A stretch of 64,000 nucleotides of DNA, taken from Calendula officinalis (Eukaryota > Streptophyta > Magnoliopsida > Asterales > Asteraceae). How positions within the stretch are numbered: the stretch's first letter is position 1; the number at the start of each line of letters is the position of its first letter. The translations under genes and the position numbers were made by a program. Shown here one piece after another: positions 48,777-60,855 of this stretch. The DNA lies in NCBI GenBank assembly GCA_963853835.1, contig OY970832.1, positions 39,154,063-39,218,062 on the forward strand, read 5' to 3'. The notes beneath the pieces are model-generated. The model was not told where the DNA came from. It did not search any database and saw only the letters and a list, made by a program, of their open reading frames with translations.

Positions 48777-50221
48777 GTGTCCGTTTCACGCCCACGAGTA
48801 ACCAAAATAGCTGGTTCGTTCGTCACTGCCAAGAACAAGTTTGGCCCGAACTCTTCACTGTTCCCGGCCAGAACTTCAACCTCGGCCCGAACTCCGACCT
48901 CGGCCCGAACTGCAACCTCGACCCGAACTCCGACCTCGGCCCGAACTTCAACCTCGGCCCGAACATCATCCTCGGCCCGAACACCGAACTTCGGCCCGAA
49001 CACCACTTCGGCCCGAACATCCCACTTCGGCCCGAACACCACTTCGGCCCGAACATCCCTCTTCGGCCCGAACTCTTCAATATCCAAGATTGTGTGACAA
49101 AAGGTGCTATACTAAAACATTCATAACTTTCAGCTCGGGTGTCCGTTTCACGCCCACGAGTAACCAAAATAGATGGTTCGTTCGTCACTGCCAAGAACAA
49201 GTTCGGCCCAAACTCTTCACTGTTCCCGGCCAGAACTTCAACCTCGGCACGAACTTCAACCTTGGCCCGAATTCTGACCTCGGCCCGAACTTCAACCTCG
49301 GCCCGAACATCATCCTCGGCCCGAACACCGAACTTCGGCCCGAACACCACTTCGGCCCGAACACCTCTTCGGCCCGAACATCCCACTTCGACCCGAACAC
49401 CACTTCGGCCCGAACATCCCTCTTCGGCCCGAACTCTTCAATATCCAAGATGGTGTGACAAAAGGTGCTATACTAAAACATTCATAACTTTCAGCTCGGG
49501 TGTCCGTTTCACGCCCACGAGTAACCAAAATAGCTAGTTCGTTCGTCACTGCCAAGAACAAGTTCGGCCCGAACTCTTCACTGTTCCCGGCCCGAACTTC
49601 AACCTCGGCCCGAAATTCAACCTCGGCCCAAACTCCGACCTCGGCCCGAACTTCAACCTCGGCCCGAACATCATCCTCGGCCCGAACACCGAACTTCGGC
49701 CCGAACACCACTTCGGCCCGAACACCACTTCGGCCCGAACATCCCACTTCGGCCCGAACACCACTTCGGCCCGAACATCCCTCTTCGGCCCGAACTCTTC
49801 AATATCCAAGATTGTGTGACAAAAGGTGCTATACTAAAACATTCATAACTTTCTTCTCGGGTGACCGTTTCACGCCCACGAGTAACCAAAATAGCTGGTT
49901 CGTTCGTCACTTCCAAGAACAAGTTCGACCCGAACTCTTCACTGTTCCCGGCCCGAACTTCAACCTCGGCCCGAACTTCAACCTCGGCCCGAACTCCGTC
50001 CTCGGCCCGAACTTCAACCTCGGCCCGAACATCATCCTCGGCCCGAACACCGAACTTCGGCCCGAACACCACTTCGGCCCGAACACCACTTCGGCCCGAA
50101 CATCCCTCTTCGGCCCGAACACCACTTCGGCCCGAACATCCCTCTTCGGCCCGAACTCTTCAATATCCAAGACTGTGTGACCAAAGGTGCTATACTAAAA
50201 CATTCATAACTTTCAGCTCGG
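48777..50221 (+). repeat. 1445 bp 4-mer higher-order repeat, copy 3
   Basis: Cores are at 48777, 49139, 49500 and 49861; intervals are 362, 361, 361 and 361 bp. It is nearly identical to the preceding copy, including tttcttctcgggtgaccg. It differs at its right end, where gactgtgtgacc replaces gattgtgtgac and leads into a monomer of the gtgtcctttc class. Confidence 0.95.
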
Positions 50222-51323
50222 GTGTCCTTTCACGCCCACGAGTAACCAAAATAGATGGTTCGTTTGTCACTGCCAAGAACAAGTTCGGCCCGAACTCTTC
50301 ACTGTTCCCGGCCCGAACTTCATTTTCAGCCCGAACTTCAACCTCGGCCCGAACTTCAACCTCGGCCCGAACTCCGACCTCGGCCCGAACTGCACCCTCG
50401 GCCCGAACTCCGACCTCGGCCCGAACTTCAACCTCGGCCCGAACATCATCCTCGGCCCGAACACCGAACTTCGGCCCGAACACCACTTCGGCCCGAACAT
50501 CCCACTTCGGCCCGAACACCACTTCTGCCCGAACATCCCTCTTCGGCACGAACTCTTCAATATCCAAGATTGTGTGACAAAAGGTGCTATACTAAAACAT
50601 TCATAACTTTCAGCTCGGGTGTCTGTTTCACGCCCACGAGTAACCAAAATAGATGGTTCGTTCGTCACTACCAAGAACAAGGTCGGCCCAAACTCTTCAC
50701 TGTTCCCGCCCCGAACTTCAACCTCGGCCCGAACTTCAACCTTGGCCCGAATTCTGACCTCGGACCGAACTTCAACCTCGGCCCGAACATCATCCTCGGC
50801 CCGAACACCGAACTTCGGCCCGAACACCACTTCGGCCCGAACACCACTTCGGCCCGAGCATCCCACTTCTGCCCGAACACCACTTCGGCCCGAACATCCC
50901 TCTTTGGCCCGAACTCTTCAATATCCAAGATGGTGTGACAAAAGGTGCTATACTAAAACATTCATAACTTTCAGCTCGGGTGTCCGTTTCACGCCCACGA
51001 GTAACCAAAATAGCTAGTTCGTTCGTCACTGCCAAGAACAAGTTCGGCCCGAACTCTTCACTGTTCCCGGCCAGAACTTCAACCTCGGCCCGAAATTCAA
51101 CCTCGGCCCGAACTCCGACCTCGGCCCGAACTTCAACCTCGGCCCGAACATCATCCTCGGCCCGAACACCGAACTTCGGCCCGAACACCACTTCGGCCCG
51201 AAAATCCCACTTCGGCCCGAACACCACTTCGGCCCGAACATCCCTCTTCGGCCCGAACTCTTCAATATCTAAGACTGTGTGACCAAAGGTGCTATACTAA
51301 AACATTCATAACTTTCAGCTCGG
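50222..51323 (+). repeat. Three monomers between repeat blocks
   Basis: Cores are at 50222, 50619 and 50980; intervals are 397, 361 and 344 bp. They correspond in class to monomers 42600, 45888 and 46249: gtgtcctttc with long tail, then gaattctgacctcgg, then agctagttcg with cgaaattcaacc. The region is a recombined mixture of the two preceding higher-order families. Confidence 0.86.
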
Positions 51324-52789
51324 GTGTCCGTTTCACGCCCACGAGTAACCAAAATAGATGGTTCGTTCGTCACTGCCAAGAACAAGTTCGGCCCGAACTC
51401 TTCACTGTTCCCGGCCCGAACTTCATTTTCAGCCCGAACTTCAATCTCGGCCCGAACTTCAACCTCGGCCCGAACTCCGACCTCGGCCCGAACTGCAACC
51501 TCGGCCCGAACTCCGACCTCGGCCCGAACTTCAACCTCGGCCCGAACATCATCCTCGGCCCGAACACCGAACTTCGGCCCGAACATCCCACTTCGGCCCG
51601 AACACCACTTCGGCCCGAACATCCCTCTTCGGCCCGAACTCTTCAATATCCAAGATTGTGTGACAAAAGGTGCTATAATAAAGCATTCATAACTTTCTGC
51701 TCGGGTGTCCGTTTCACGCCCACGAGTAACCTAAATAGCTGGTTCGTTCGTCACTGCCAAGAACAAGTTCGGCCCGAACTCTTCACTGTTCCCGGCCCGA
51801 ACATCATTTTCGGCCCGAACTTCAACCTCGGCCCGAACTTCAACCTCGGCCCGAACTACGACCTCGGCCCGAACTTCAACCACGGCCCGAACATCATCCT
51901 CGGCCCGAACACCGAACTTCGGCCCGAACACCACTTCGGCCCGAACATCCCACTTCGGCCCGAACACCACTTCGGCCCGAACATCCCTCTTCGGCCCGAA
52001 CTCTTCAATATCCAAGATTGTGTGACAAAAGGTGCTATACTAAAACATTCATAACTTTCAGCTCGGGTGTCCGTTTCACGCCCACGAGTAACCAAAATAG
52101 CTGGTTCGGTCGTCACTGCCAAGAACAAGTTCGGCCCGAACTCTTCACTGTTCCCGGCCCGAACTTCATGTTCGGCCCGAACTTCAACCTCGGCCCGAAC
52201 TTCAACCTCGGCCCGAACTTCAACCTCGGCCCGAACATCATCCTCGGCCCGAACACCGAACTTCGGCCCGAACACCACTTCGGCCCGAACATCCCACTTC
52301 GGCCCGAACACCACTTCGGCCCGAACATCCCTCTTCGGCCCGAACTCTTCAATATCCAAGATGGTGTGACAAAAGGTGCTATACTAAAACATTCATAACT
52401 TTCAGCTCGGGTGTCCGTTTCACGCCCACGAGTAACCAAAATAGCTAGTTCATTCGTCACTGCCAAGAACAAGTTCGGCCCGAACTCTTCACTGTTCCCG
52501 GCCCGAACTTCATTTTCGGCCCGAAATTCAACCTCGGCCCGAACTTCAACCTCGACCCGAACTCCGACCTCGACCCGAACTTCAACCTCGGCCCGAACAT
52601 CATCCTCGGCCCGAACACCGAATTTCGGCCCGAACACCACTTCGGCCCGAACACCACTTCGGCCCGATCATCCCACTTCGGCCCGAACACCACTTCGGCC
52701 CGAACATCCCTCTTCGGCCCGAACTCTACAATATCCAAGATTGTGTGACAAAAGGTGCTATACTAAAACATTCATAACTTTCAGCTCGG
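51324..52789 (+). repeat. Dispersed 4-monomer block, right copy
   Basis: Cores are at 51324, 51705, 52067 and 52411; intervals are 381, 362, 344 and 379 bp. It carries gctataataaagc (51672), taacctaaatag (51728), gaactacgacc (51854), ttcatgttcggcc (52165) and caccgaatttc (52617), in the same order as 29568-31015. The offset is 21756 bp at the start and 21774 bp at the end because this copy has one extra 18 bp ttcaacct subunit in its third monomer. Confidence 0.93.
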
Positions 52790-54199
52790 GTGTCCGTTTC
52801 ACGCCCACGAGTAACCAAAATAGATGGTACGTTCGTCACTGCCAAGAACAAGTTCGGCCCGAACTCTTCACTGTTCCCGGCCCGAACTTCATTTTCGGCC
52901 CGAACTTCAACCTCGGCCCGAACTTCAACCTCGGCCCGAACTCCGACCTCGGCCCGAACTTCAACCTCGGCCAGAACATCATCGTCGGCCCGAACACCGA
53001 ACTTCGGCCCGAACACCACTTCGGCCCGAACATCCCATTTCGGCCCGAACACCACTTCGGCCTGAACATCCCTCTTCGGCCCGAACTCTTCAATATCCAA
53101 GATTGTGTGACAAAAGGTGCTATACTAAAACATTCATAACTTTCTGCTCGGGTGTCCGTTTCACGCCCACGAGTAACCAAAATAGCTGGTTCGTTCGTCA
53201 CTGCCAAGAACAAGTTTGGCCCGAACTCTTCACTGTTCCCGGCCAGAACTTCAACCTCGGCCCGAACTCCGACCTCGGCCCGAACTGCAACCTCGGCCCG
53301 AACTCCGACCTCGGCCCGAACTTCAACCTCGGCCCGAACATCATCCTCGGCCCGAACACCGAACTTCGGCCCGAACACCACTTCGGCCCGAACATCCCAC
53401 TTCGGCCCGAACACCACTTCGGCCCGAACATCCCTCTTGGGCCCGAACTCTTCAATATCCAAGATTGTGTGACAAAAGGTGCTATACTAAAACATTCATA
53501 ACTTTCAGCTCGGGTGTCCGTTTCACGCCCACGAGTAACCAAAATAGATGGTTCGTTCGTCACTGCCAAGAACAAGTTCGGCCCAAACTCTTCACTGTTC
53601 CCGGCCCGAACTTCAACCTCGGCCCGAACTTCAACCTTGGCCCGAATTCTGACCTCGGCCCGAACTTCAACCTCGGCCCGAACATCATCCTCGGCCCGAA
53701 CACCGAACTTCGGCCCGAACACCACTTCGGCCCGAACACCTCTTCGGCCCGAACATCCCACTTCGGCCCGAACACCACTTCGGCCCGAACATCCCTCTTC
53801 GGCCCGAACTCTTCAATATCCAAGATGGTGTGACAAAAGGTGCTATACTAAAACATTCATAACTTTCAGCTCGGGTGTCCGTTTCACGCCCAAGAGTAAC
53901 CAAAATAGCTAGTTCGTTCGTCACTGCCAATAACAAGTTCGGCCCGAACTCTTCACTGTTCCCGGCCAGAACTTCAACCTCGGCCCGAAATTCAACCTCG
54001 GCCCAAACTCCGACCTCGGCCCGAACTTCAACCTCGGCCCGAACATCATCCTCGGCCCGAACACCGAACTTCGGCCCAAACACCACTTCGGCCCGAACAC
54101 CACTTCGGCCCGAACATCCCTCTTCGGCCCGAACTCTTCAATATCCAAGACTGTGTGACCAAAGGTGCTATACTAAAACATTCATAACTTTCAGCTCGG
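52790..54199 (+). repeat. Second occurrence of the 45164-46609 block
   Basis: Cores are at 52790, 53152, 53514 and 53875; intervals are 362, 362, 361 and 325 bp. Each of the four cores lies exactly 7626 bp right of the matching core (45164, 45526, 45888, 46249). Shared markers are ggccagaacatcat, aagtttggccc, gaattctgacc, gaacacctcttcgg and cgaaattcaacc. The last monomer is 36 bp shorter through loss of one atcccactt and one accactt subunit. Confidence 0.92.
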
Positions 54200-57100
54200 G
54201 TGTCCGTTTCACGCCCACGGGTAACCAAAATAGATGGTTCGTTCGTCACTGCCAAGAACAAGTTCGGCCCGAACTCTTCACTGTTCCCGGCCCGAACTTC
54301 ATTTTCAGCCCGAACTTCAACCTCGGCCCGAACTTCAACCTCGGCCCGAACTCCGACCTCGGCCCGAACTGCAACCTCGGCCCGAACTCCGACCTCGGCC
54401 CGAACTTCAACCTCGGCCCGAACATCATCCTCGGCCCGAACACCGAACTTCGGCCCGAACACCGAACTTCGGCCCGAACACCACTTCGGCCCGAACATCC
54501 CACTTCGGCCCGAACATCCCACTTCGGCCCGAACACCACTTCGGCCCGAACATCCCTCTTCGGCCCGAACTGTTCAATATCCAAGATTGTGTGACAAAAG
54601 GTGCTATACTAAAACATTTATAACTTTTTGCTCGGGTGTCCGTTTCACGCCCACGAGTAACCAAAATAGGTGGTTCGTTCGTCACTGCCAAGAACAAGTT
54701 CGGCCCGAACTCTTCACTGTTCCTGGCCCGAACATCATTTTCGGCCCGAACTTCAACCTCGGCCCGAACTTCAACCTCGGCCCGAACTACGACCTCGGCC
54801 CGAACTTCAACCACGGCCCGAACATCATCCTCGGCCCGAACACCGAACTTCGGCCCGAACACCACTTCGGCCCGAACATCCCACTTCGGCCCGAACACCA
54901 CTTCGGCCCGAACATCCCTCTTCGGCCCGAACTCTTCAATATCCAAAATTGTGTGACAAAAGGTGCTACACTAAAACATTCATAACTTTCAGCTCGGGTG
55001 TCCGTTTCACGCCCACGAGTAACCAAAATAGCTGGTTCGGTCGTCACTGCCAAGAACAAGTTCGGCCCGAACTCTTCACTGTTCCCGGCCCGAACTTCAT
55101 TTTCGGCCCGAAATTCAACCTCGGCCCGAACTTCAACCTCGACCCGAACTCCGACCTCGACCCAAACTTCAACCTCGGCCCGAACATCATCCTCGGCCCG
55201 AACACCGAACTTCGGCCCGAACACCACTTCGGCCCGAACACCACTTCGGCCCGAACATCCCACTTCGGCCCGAACACCACTTCGGCCCGAACATCCCTCT
55301 TCGGCCTGAACTCTTCAATATCCAAGATTGTGTGACAAAAGGTGCTATACTAAAACATTCATAACTTTCAGCTCGGGTGTCCGTTTCACGCCCACGAGTA
55401 ACCAAAATAGGTGGTTCGTTCGTCACTGCCAAGAACAAGTTCGTTCCGAACTCTTCACTGTTCCCGGCCCGAACTTCATTTTCAGCCCGAACTTCAACCT
55501 CGGCCCGAACTGCAACCTCGGCCCGAACTTCAACCTCGGCCCGAACTCCGACCTCGACCCGAACTTCAACCTCGGCCAGAATATCATCCTCGGCCCGAAC
55601 ACCGAACTTCGGCCCGAACACCACTTCGGTCCGAACATCCCATTTCGGCCCGAACACCACTTCGGCCTGAACATCCCTCTTCGGCCCGAACTCTTCAATA
55701 TCCAAGATTGTGTGACAAAAGGTGCTATACTAAAACATTCATAACTTTCTGCTCGGGTGTCCGTTTCACGCCCACGAGTAACCAAAATAGCTGGTTCGTT
55801 CGTCACTGCCAAGAACAACTTCGGCCCGAACTCTTCACTGTTCCCGGCCCGAACATCATTTTCGGCCCGAACTTCAACCTCGGCCCGAACTTCAACCTCG
55901 GCCCGAACTCCGACCTCGGCCCGAACTTCAACCACGGCCCGAACATCATCCTCGGCCCGAACACCGAACTTCGGCCCGAACACCACTTCGGCCCGAACAT
56001 CCCACTTCGGCCCGAACACCACTTCGGTCCGAACATCCCTCTTCGGCCCGAATTCTTCAATATCCAAGATTGTGTGACAAAAGGTGCTATACTAAAACAT
56101 TCACAACTTTCAGCTCGGGTGTCCGTTTTACGCCCACGAGTAACAAAAATAGCTGGTTAGATCGTCACTCCCAAGAACAAGTTCGGCCCGAACTCTTCAC
56201 TGTTCCCGGCCCGAACTTCATTTTCGGCCCGAACTTCAACCTCGGCCCGAACTTCAACCTCGGCCCGAACTCCGACCTCGGCCCGAACTTCAACCTCGGC
56301 CCGAACATCATCCTCGGCCCGAACACCGAACTTCGGCCCGAACACCACTTCGGCCCGAACACCACTTCGGCCCGAACATCCCACTTCGGCCCGAACACCA
56401 CTTCGGCCCGAACATCCCTCTTCGGCCCGAACTCTTCAATATCCAAGAGTGTGTGACAAAAGGTTCTATACTAAAACATTCATAACTTTCAGCTCGGGTG
56501 TCCGTTTCACGCCCACGAGTAACCAAAATAGATGGTTCGTTCGTCACTGCCAAGAACAAGTTCGGCCCGAACTCTTCACTGTTCCCGGCCCGAACTTCAT
56601 TTTCGGCCCGAACTTCAACCTCGGCCCGAACTTCAGCCTCGGCCCGAACTCCGACCTCGGCCCGAACTTCAACCACGGCCCGAACATCATCCTCGGCCCG
56701 AACACCGAACTTCGGCCCGAACATCCCACTTCGGCCCGAACACCACTTCGGCCCGAACATCCCTCTTCGGCCCGAACTCTTCAATATCCAAGATTGTGTG
56801 ACAAAAGGTGCTATACTAAAACATTCATAACTTTCTGCTCGGGTGTCCGTTTCACGCCCACGAGTAACAAAAATAGCTGGTTCTATCGTCACTGCCAAGA
56901 ACAAGTTCGGCCCGAACTCTTCACTGTTCCCGGCCCGAACTTCATTTTTGGCCCGAACTTCAACCTCGGCCCGAACTTCAACCTCGGCCCGAACTCCGAC
57001 CTCGGCCCGAACTTCAACCACGGACCGAACATCATCCTCGGCCCGAACACCGAACTTCGGCCCGAACATCACTTCGGCCCGAACATCCCACTTCGGCCCG

Positions 57101-59065
57101 AACACCACTTCGGCCCGAACATCCCTCTTCGGCCCGAACTCTTCAATAACCAAGATTGTGTGACAAAAGGTGCCATACTAAAACATTCATAACTTTCTGC
57201 TCGGGTGTCCGTTTCACGCCCACGAGTAACCAAAATAGCTGGTTCGCTCGTCACTGCCAAGAACAAGTTCGACCCGAACTCTTCACTGTTCCCGGCCCGA
57301 ACATCATTTTCGGCCCGAACTTCAACCTCGGCCCGAACTTCAACCTCGGCCCGAACTCCGACCTCGGCCCGAACTTCAACCACGGCCGGAACATCATCCT
57401 CGGCCCGAACACCGAACTTCGGCCCGAACACCACTTCGGCCCGAACACCACTTCGGCCCGAACATCCCACTTCGGCCCGAACACCACTTCGGCCCGAACA
57501 TCCCTCTTCGGCCCGAACTCTTCAATATCCAAGATGGTGTGACAAAAGGTGATATACTAAAATATTCATAACTTTCAGCTCGGGTGTCCGTTTCACGCCC
57601 ACGAGTAACCAAAATAGCTAGTTCGTTCGTCACTGCCAAGAACAAGTTCGGCCCGAACTCTTCACTGTTCTCGGCCCGAACTTCATTTTCGGCCCGAAAT
57701 TCAACCTCGGCCCGAACTTCAACCTCGACCCGAACTCCGACCTCGACCCGAACTTCAACCTCGGCCCGAACATCATCCTCGGCCCGAACACCGAACTTCG
57801 GCCCGAACACCACTTCGGCCCGAACACAACTTCGGCCCGAACATCCCACTTCGGCCCGAACACCACTTCGGCCCGAACATCCCTCTTCGGCCCGAACTCT
57901 TCAATATCCAAGATTGTGTGACAAAAGGTGCTATACTAAAACATTCATAACTTTCAGCTCGGGTGTCCGTTTCATGCCCACGAGTAACCAAAATAGATGG
58001 TTCGTTCGTCACTGCCAAGAACAAGTTCGGCCCGAACTCTTCACTGTTCCCGGCCCGAACTTCATTTTCGGCCCGAACTTCAACCTCGGCCCGAACTTCA
58101 ACCTCGGCCCGAACTCCGACCTCGGCCCGAACTTCAACCACGGCCCGAACATCATCCTCGGCCCGAACACCGAACTTCGGCCCGAACATCACTTCGGCCC
58201 GAACATCCCACTTCGGCCCGAACACCACTTCGGCCCGAACATCCCTCTTCGGCCCGAACTCTTCAATAACCAAGATTGTGTGACAAAAGGTGCCATACTA
58301 AAACATTCATAACTTTCTGCTCGGGTGTCCGTTTCACGCCCACGAGTAACCAAAATAGCTGGTTCGCTCGTCACTGCCAAGAACAAGTTCGACCCGAACT
58401 CTTCACTGTTCCCGGCCCGAACATCATTTTCGGCCCGAACTTCAACCTCGGCCCGAACTTCAACCTCGGCCCGAACTCCGACCTCGGCCCGAACTTCAAC
58501 CACGGCCGGAACATCATCCTCGGCCCGAACACCGAACTTCGGCCCGAACACCACTTCGGCCCGAACACCACTTCGGCCCGAACATCCCACTTCTGCCCGA
58601 ACACCACTTCGGCCCGAACATCCCTCTTCGGCCCGAACTCTTCAATATCCAAGATTGTGTGACAAAAGGTGCTATACTAAAACATTCATAACTTTCAGCT
58701 CGGGTGTCCGTTTCACGCCCACGAGTAACCAAAATAGATGGTTCGTTCGTCACTGCCAAGAACAAGTTCGGCCCGAACTCTTCACTGTTCTCGGCCCGAA
58801 CTTCATTTTCGGCCCGAACTTCAACCTCGGCCCGAACTTCAGCCTCGGCCCGAACTCCGACCTCGGCCCGAACTTCAACCACGGCCCAAACATCATCCTC
58901 GGCCCGAACACCGAACTTCGGCCCGAACACCACTTCGGCCCGAACATCCCACTTCGGCCCGAACACCACTTCGGCCCGAACATCCCTCTTCGGCCCGAAC
59001 TCTTCAATATCCAAGATTGTGTGACAAAAGGTGCTATACTAAAACATTCATAACTTTCAGCTCGG
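54200..59065 (+). repeat. Mixed monomers including the longest intact one
   Basis: Cores are at 54200, 54636, 54998, 55377, 55757, 56119, 56498, 56843, 57205, 57584, 57963, 58325 and 58704; intervals are 436, 362, 379, 380, 362, 379, 345, 362, 379, 379, 362, 379 and 362 bp. The 436 bp monomer has duplicated accgaactt and atcccactt subunits. A local 1120 bp trimer period is visible: 57205 and 58325 share ggttcgctcg and cacggccggaac, and both follow a ttcaataaccaag boundary. Confidence 0.88.
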
Positions 59066-60855
59066 GTATCCGTTTCACGCCCACGAGTAACAAAAATAGC
59101 TGGTTCGATCGTCACTGCCAAGAACAAGTTCGGCCCGAACTCTTCACTGTTCCCGGCCCGAACTTCATTTTCGGCCCGAACTTCAACTTCGGCCCGAACT
59201 TCAACCTCGGCCCGAACTCCGACCTCGGCCCGAATTTCAACCTCGGCCCGAACATCATCCTCGGCCCGAACACCGAACTTCGGCCCGAACACCACTTCGG
59301 CCCGAACATCCCACTTCGGCCCGAACACCACTTCGGCCCGAACATCCCTCTTCGGCCCGAACTCTTCAATATCCAAGATGGTGTGACAAAAGGTGCTATA
59401 CTAAAACATTCATAACTTTCAGCTCGGGTGTCCGTTTCACGCCCACGAGTAACCAAAATAGCTAGTTCGTTCGTCACTGCCAAGAACAAGTTCGGCCCGA
59501 ACTCTTCACTGTTCCCGGCCTGAACTTCATTTTCGGCCCGAACTTCAACATCGGCCTGAACTTCAACCTCGACCCGAACTCCGACCTCGGCCCGAACTCC
59601 GACCTCGGCCCGAACATCATCCTCGGCCCGAACACCGAACTTCGGCCCGAACACCACTTCGGCCCGAACATCCCACTTCGGCCCGAACACCACTTCGGCC
59701 CGAACATCCCTCTTCGGCCCGAAGTCTTCAATATCCAAGATTGTGTGACAAAAGGTGCTATACTAAAACATTCATAACTTTCAGCTCGGGTGTCCGTTTC
59801 ACGCCCACGAGTAACCAAAATAGCTGGTTCGTTCGTCACTGCCAAGAACAAGTTCGGCCCGAACTCTTCACTGTTCTCGACCCGAACTTCATTTTCGGCC
59901 CGAACTTCAACCTCGGCCCGAACTTCAACCTCGGCCCGAACTCCGACCTCGGCCCGAACTTCAACCACGGCCCGAACATCATCCTCGGCCCGAACACCGA
60001 ACTTCGGCCCGAACACCACTTCGGCCCGAACATCCCACTTCGGCCCGAACACCACTTCGGCCCGAACATCCCTCTTCGGCCCGAACTCTTCAATATCCAA
60101 GATTGTGTGACAAAAGGTGCTATACTAAAACATTCATAAATTTCAGCTCGGGTGTCCGTTTCACGCCCACGAGTAACCAAAATAGCTGGTTCGGTCGTCA
60201 CTGCCAAGAACAAGTTCGGCCCGAACTCTTCACTGTTCCCGGCCAGAACTTCATTTTCGGCCCGAACTTCAACCTCGGCCCGAATTTCAACCTCGGCCCG
60301 AACACCGAACTTCGGCCCGAACACCACTTCGGCCCGAACGCCACTTCGGTCCGAATATCCCACTTCAGCCCGAACACCACTTCGGCCCGAACATCCCTCT
60401 TCGGCCCGAACTCTTCAATATCCAAGATTGTGTGACAAAAGGTGCTATACTAAAACATTCATAACTTTAAGCTCGGGTGTCCGTTTCACGCCCACGAGTA
60501 ACAAAAATAGATGGTTCGTTCGTCACTGCCATGAACAAGTTCGGCCCGAACTCTTCACTGTTCCCGGCCTGAACTTCATTTTCGGCCCGAACTTCAACAT
60601 CGGCCCGAACTTCAACCTCGGCCCGAACTCCGACCTCGGCCCGAATTTCAACCTCGACCCGAACATCATCCTCTGCCCGAACACCGAACTTCGGCCCGAA
60701 CACCACTTCGGCCCGAACACCACTTCGGCCCGAACATCCCACTTCGGCCCGAACACCACTTCGGCCCGAACATCCCTCTTCGGCCCGAACTCTTCAATAT
60801 CCAAGATTGTGTGACAAAAGGTGCTATACTAAAACATTCATAACTTTCAACTCGG
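59066..60855 (+). repeat. 1790 bp 5-mer higher-order repeat, copy 1
   Basis: Cores are at 59066, 59428, 59790, 60152 and 60477; intervals are 362, 362, 362, 325 and 379 bp. Markers are ctcgggtatcc with gagtaacaaaaatag and ggttcgatcg (first), ttcaacatcggcctgaac with gaagtcttcaat at its end (second), gttctcgacccg (third), cattcataaatttcag with gaacgccacttcgg (fourth), and ctttaagctcggg with gccatgaac (fifth). Confidence 0.95.
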
